Shown: one piece after another, positions 16,138 through 18,476 of the stretch
How the letters are laid out: every line of letters begins with the position of its first letter
How positions within the stretch are numbered: position 1 is the stretch's first letter
NCBI GenBank assembly: GCA_002361335.1
Contig: DESS01000095.1
Span: 38,138 to 56,613, forward strand
Source of the DNA: Richelia sp. UBA3308
GTDB taxonomy: Bacteria; Cyanobacteriota; Cyanobacteriia; Cyanobacteriales; Nostocaceae
Length of the DNA: 18,476 nt
Direction: 5' to 3'
Program-made: the position numbers and the translations under genes
Notes under the pieces: generated by a model
The model's input: the letters and a program-made list of their open reading frames with translations, nothing else
The model's database searches: none
Told to the model about the DNA's origin: nothing

Positions 16138-16758
16138 ATGGAGATTATCTTAGTACAAGAATTAATAGCTTTTTTACAATTTTCAGGTTTTGCTGCACAT
16201 CAGATAGGGGAAATTATTGAAGAAGTTCAACAATATTTCAATGATTGTGACGATCCTCAAGCTAATTTGAAAGATTTAGAGAAAAAACTTGAAACACATA
16301 CAGAATTCTCTGGTCCTATTGTAGAATTTGTAGAAAAAAATCTTCAGCAAAATAAAGAAACTGTTTTAAGTGTTCCTTCCTCATCAAATTCTTTTGATGG
16401 TTCTATACTACTAACTTGGAGAGATCCTGGCACTCAAGAATTACAGCAGAAAGAATTTTCTTTACCTTTAATAATTGGTAGAGAACTTGCAAAAATGCCT
16501 GATACCTACAATGGTCAACCACTATCAAAAGCTGTATTTTATAGCAGAAAAGTGTCAAGTTGTCATGCTATAATTCATGTGCTTCATGGTGAGTTAATTA
16601 TCACCGATACAAGTACTAATGGTACAACTATTAACCATCAATTATTGTGTCAATCTAGTCAAAAACTTTCTAATGGAGATGTTTTAATAATAGTACCTTA
16701 TCAGATAACTGTAACCCTATTAACTGGAGATGGAGGTACCGAGATTTTGACTATTTAA
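16138..16758 (+). CDS. FHA-domain protein with a helical N-terminal region
   Basis: A 206-residue soluble protein. Residues 1-75 are helical and acidic with no recognised fold. An FHA phosphothreonine-binding domain covers about 90-202: IIGRE (the GR of the first loop), then VSSCHAIIH (the S-x-x-H loop, usually S-R-R-H), GELIITDTSTNGTTIN (the N-G-T loop) and LSNGDVLIIVPYQITV. FHA domains dock on phosphothreonine partners of Ser/Thr kinases; no kinase is in the window. Between the FHA Gly-Arg and the Ser-His loop there is a longer insertion than usual (about 25 residues). The gene is followed after 8-15 bases by a remnant of the calpain 3' end, so it seems to sit where part of a duplicated calpain gene used to be. 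Confidence 0.85.
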   Translation: MEIILVQELIAFLQFSGFAAHQIGEIIEEVQQYFNDCDDPQANLKDLEKKLETHTEFSGPIVEFVEKNLQQNKETVLSVPSSSNSFDGSILLTWRDPGTQELQQKEFSLPLIIGRELAKMPDTYNGQPLSKAVFYSRKVSSCHAIIHVLHGELIITDTSTNGTTINHQLLCQSSQKLSNGDVLIIVPYQITVTLLTGDGGTEILTI

Positions 16759-16765
16759 TCCCTAA

Positions 16766-16871
16766 AATAAGCAGTGCTTTAAAATCTAGGACTTTATAAC
16801 TAAGTTGGAATGAAATTAGTAATAACTTTAGTTATTGGGATTCTACTATTAGTAATGTAGTTTCTACTTAA
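16766..16871 (+). pseudogene. Remnant of a second calpain gene (3' end only)
   Basis: Bases 16775-16871 align without gaps to the last 97 bases of the calpain gene (14737-14833), 92 of 97 identical by my count. Weaker similarity extends to about 16766 with one indel. In the calpain frame the copy reads SALKSRTL, then a TAA in place of the GAA codon, then LSWNEISNNF, SYWDSTISNVVST and the stop. Sequence after the stop differs between copies. The fragment lacks the protease domain and is non-functional; it records a tandem duplication or recombination between 14833 and 16775. Confidence 0.9.
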
Positions 16872-16931
16872 TAGCCAGAGCGTGAGTCGCGCTATCTGTA
16901 AAAATATAACGATACACTACCTCACCCCCAT

Positions 16932-16957
16932 CCCCTCTCCTTATTAAGGGAGAGGGG
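16932..16957. repeat. GC-rich extragenic palindrome
   Basis: CCCCTCTCCTT (16932-16942) pairs with AAGGGAGAGGGG (16946-16957) with one bulged G and a 3-base loop. It is followed by GTGTCCGTTGGGCGGGCG rather than a T-run. It resembles the widespread cyanobacterial extragenic palindromes and lies between the convergent FHA/calpain-remnant and minus-strand trefoil units. Confidence 0.6.
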
Positions 16958-17055
16958 TGTCCGTTGGGCGGGCGAGTTACCTGTTGTATTTTAATAAGGG
17001 TGAAAACTTCTATAATCAAATAATCAATTGCCTTTTTTACCGACGTTGAATAGAC

Positions 17056-17094
17056 AAAAATTAAACCCTAGAATCTATATTGATTCTAAGGTTT
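17056..17094 (-). terminator. Rho-independent terminator of the trefoil / small-gene unit
   Basis: AAACC-C-TAGAATC (17063-17075) and GATTCTA-A-GGTTT (17082-17094) form a 12-bp stem with one mismatch and a 6-base loop. Read on the minus strand the stem is followed by AATTTTTGTC, a T-run. It lies 19 bases after the stop codon of the 48-codon gene, supporting transcription through that gene. Confidence 0.7.
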
Positions 17095-17112
17095 TCCATG
17101 ATTTAAAGATAG

Positions 17113-17259
17113 CTAATAGGTTTTTAAACGATCGCTCCCTAAATCCTTTGCCTTAATACCAGGGAAAGTTTTGTTAATGTTTTGATCGACATTACGGAAG
17201 CCTACACTGCCATTCAATCCTTGCCCTTTGATACCTTTAGAGTTCCTAATGTAAGTCAT
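17113..17259 (-). CDS. Small basic 48-residue protein coupled to the trefoil gene
   Basis: ATG 17259 to TAG 17113 encodes a 48-residue Gly-, Lys- and Asn-rich basic protein beginning MTYIRNSKGIKGQGLNG and ending KAKDLGSDRLKTY. No family was recognised, and there is no signal peptide or membrane segment. Its start is 2 bases after the TAG of the trefoil gene, in another frame and without its own ribosome site, the arrangement of translational coupling. A good terminator follows 19 bases after its stop. Composition is balanced rather than AT-driven, including a GCGATCG near-HIP1 site within the frame. Whether it is translated remains inference. Confidence 0.5.
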   Translation of the reverse strand: MTYIRNSKGIKGQGLNGSVGFRNVDQNINKTFPGIKAKDLGSDRLKTY

Positions 17260-17261
17260 AA

Positions 17262-17807
17262 CTATGGGAGATAAATCATATCCCATTGTGCATAAGGTGC
17301 ATTGGTTGGATCATCAACATGGATGCTGACAGTGTCTGGGTAGGCAGAACCTGGAGAACAATTACGACATCTTGATACGTATTTACCTGTGTCAGCTTTA
17401 AGGGCATACTTGCCATTAGGTAGCAACTCTGGAGTGAATTGTGCATATGATGCGGAAGGATTATCAACGTGAATAGTTAGAAAGTCGGGATATGCACCTC
17501 CATTAACACAGTTTCTACACCGTGATGCATACTTTCCTGTATCTGACTTCAAAGCAATCTTACCTTCGCCCATATCAACAACTTCAAACTGAGCATAAGG
17601 CCGATCATCAGTAGGTAAGTCAATATGTACTGTAGCTGTGTCAGGCTTAGCAGCGTTTTGACAGTTCCGACAACGAGAAAGCCATTTCCCTGTATCAGCT
17701 TGTAACGCCACTTTGCAGCCTATGGGAGAAGCTTCTGCTACTGGAGCAGTAAACATCATTGTTAGTACAGCAACAACGGTAAACAGCAATCCAAACCACT
17801 TTTTCAT
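17262..17807 (-). CDS. Secreted three-repeat (beta-trefoil/fascin-like) protein with three SRCRNC motifs
   Basis: A 181-residue exported protein. The start at 17807 is chosen because AGGAG lies 8 bases upstream and a clean signal peptide follows (MKKWFGLLFTVVAVLTMMFT, cleavage near AEA at residues 24-26); an ATG at 17903 would add 32 residues with no such site. The mature part is three repeats of about 50 residues (30-77, 80-127, 130-178), each G-x-[VIY]-A-L-[QK]-[AS]-D-T-G-K-[WY]-x-S-R-C-R-N-C ... P-D ... I-H-[VI]-D ... Y-A-Q-[FW]. Three repeats with L-x-x-D-x-G-K-Y-x-S indicate a beta-trefoil of the fascin-like type. The three CxxC pairs (46/49, 97/100, 147/150) plus Cys31 suggest disulfides or metal sites. 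Function unknown; carbohydrate or protein binding would be usual for the fold. TATAAT at 17919-17914 (minus strand) could be the -10. Confidence 0.75.
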   Translation of the reverse strand: MKKWFGLLFTVVAVLTMMFTAPVAEASPIGCKVALQADTGKWLSRCRNCQNAAKPDTATVHIDLPTDDRPYAQFEVVDMGEGKIALKSDTGKYASRCRNCVNGGAYPDFLTIHVDNPSASYAQFTPELLPNGKYALKADTGKYVSRCRNCSPGSAYPDTVSIHVDDPTNAPYAQWDMIYLP

Positions 17808-17961
17808 TTTTTTGACTCCTGTTGAAGAATGGAAAGATAGCTTATGCTTAAACATCAATTTAGTATAAACCAGGACGTATTTGCTTATACAAAAGGCTAT
17901 CACAAGATTGTATATTATACTTCAAATATCAAGTTAGCAAGTAAGATAAATAACATTATTG

Positions 17962-17989
17962 TGGTACGGGCAGGGATGCCCGTACTACC
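17962..17989. repeat. Palindrome GTACGGGC-AGGGAT-GCCCGTAC
   Basis: Perfect 8-bp arms at 17964-17971 and 17978-17985 around a 6-base loop, extended by GTG and ACCA outside. It lies just after the DUF2237 stop codon (17995, minus strand) and before the trefoil promoter region. No T-run follows, so it is an extragenic palindrome that might also stop or stabilise the DUF2237 transcript. Confidence 0.65.
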
Positions 17990-17994
17990 ATAAT

Positions 17995-18366
17995 CTAGGT
18001 AGCATCAATAGCGTATTTCTTCAATTCATCTAAAGAAATATATTCCAAAGCAGCTTCATGAGTAGCCGATAAAACCACTTTTGGCGCGACTCCATCATCC
18101 ATGGCTTCCTTCCAACGAGAAGCACACAAACACCATTTATCTCCAGGTTTTAAACCAGGGAAATTATACATTGGAACTGGTGTACTCAAATCATTCCCCA
18201 TAGACTTGGTATAAGCGAGAAATTGCTCCGTCACTTCCGCACAAACCACGTGTACGCCGAAATCTTGAGGTCCTGTATCACACATTCCATTACGTAAAAA
18301 ACCGGTCATTGGAGAAGTACAGCAAGTCTGAAGTGGTTCTCCAAGAACGTTTTTTGCATTTGACAT
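17995..18366 (-). CDS. DUF2237 family protein
   Basis: A 123-residue soluble protein from ATG 18366 (MSNAKNVLGEPLQ). An ATG five codons earlier is possible but adds only MIITI from the AT-rich repeat upstream. The family signature is clear: NVLGEPLQTCCTSPMTGFLR, CDTGPQDFGVHVVCAEVT, FLAYTKSMGNDLSTPVP, FPGLKPGDKWCLCASRW and the tail VVLSATHEAALEYI. Family proteins are typically about 120-130 residues and have no established function. Four to five conserved Cys and several His suggest a metal or redox role, which is inference. The gene appears to be a single transcription unit bounded by heptamer repeats upstream and a palindrome downstream. Confidence 0.88.
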   Translation of the reverse strand: MSNAKNVLGEPLQTCCTSPMTGFLRNGMCDTGPQDFGVHVVCAEVTEQFLAYTKSMGNDLSTPVPMYNFPGLKPGDKWCLCASRWKEAMDDGVAPKVVLSATHEAALEYISLDELKKYAIDAT

Positions 18367-18381
18367 AATAGTAATAATCAA

Positions 18382-18476
18382 TAATCAATTATCAATCATT
18401 AATTATCAGTTATCAGTTATCAATTTTCAATTTTCAATTAGCCTTGATAGATAAATCAATGCCCCATGCCCCATGC
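18382..18476. repeat. Short tandem heptamer repeats at the right edge
   Basis: Degenerate heptamers of the TATCAGT / TATCAAT / TTTCAAT type occupy about 18382-18440, and GCCCCAT repeats begin at about 18460 and run off the window. They are typical of heterocystous cyanobacterial spacers. They occupy the whole upstream region of the DUF2237 gene, so its promoter must overlap them or lie beyond. Confidence 0.8.

Noticed and set aside
17808..17903. N-terminal extension of the trefoil protein from ATG 17903
   Set aside because: It has no ribosome site and would bury the signal peptide, whereas ATG 17807 has AGGAG at ideal spacing.
17995..18476. CRISPR-like array at the right edge
   Set aside because: The repeats are contiguous heptamers without spacers, typical short tandem repeats.

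Overview
The window looks like chromosome from a filamentous, probably heterocyst-forming (Nostocales-type) cyanobacterium. The signs are five HIP1 octamers GCGATCGC (1376, 3794, 5458, 5924, 11495), AT-rich spacers, short tandem heptamer and octamer repeats, several extragenic palindromes, a VTE6-type DUF92 protein and a HetC-like exporter. No rRNA, tRNA, CRISPR array or intact insertion sequence was seen.

Left part (1-8288): a dynamin-like GTPase (+), a small DUF1399 (glycine-rich-domain-protein-like) gene (+), then on the minus strand a two-gene unit, PpiC-type peptidyl-prolyl isomerase followed with a 52-base overlap by an 888-residue ABC exporter. The exporter has a cyclic-nucleotide-binding-like domain, a C39-like domain that has lost its catalytic Cys and His, six-helix membrane domain and ATPase. 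No HlyD adaptor follows it. Next comes a VTE6-like DUF92 membrane protein (minus), preceded on the same strand by a short frameshifted reading frame. A 1.2-kb spacer (8289-9490) holds that broken gene, strong hairpins and possible gene scraps.

Middle part (9491-15408): a protease cluster. It holds a subtilase with an N-terminal PPC-like beta module, a calpain-like cysteine protease with a closely related N-terminal module and three internal repeats, and on the opposite strand a stand-alone domain whose residues match the Ca-dependent papain-like domain of the Marasmius oreades agglutinin (MOA). A frameshifted small peptide gene and an FHA-domain gene follow. Directly after the FHA gene lies a 97-base copy, about 95% identical, of the 3' end of the calpain gene, carrying an in-frame stop: the remnant of a second calpain copy.

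Right part (16872-18476): a minus-strand unit of a secreted three-fold repeat (beta-trefoil-like) protein with three SRCRNC motifs, followed 2 bases later by an unlisted 48-codon gene and a convincing terminator; then a DUF2237 gene and heptamer repeats to the window end.

Working picture (inference): the cluster encodes calcium-linked proteases, two of which share an N-terminal module and lack classical signal peptides. The exporter with a dead C39-like domain is the HlyB type that moves unprocessed proteins, so it is a possible but unproven route out for them. Three small genes (8331-8491, 15606-15774, 17113-17259) are easily missed; two appear broken by single slippage events.
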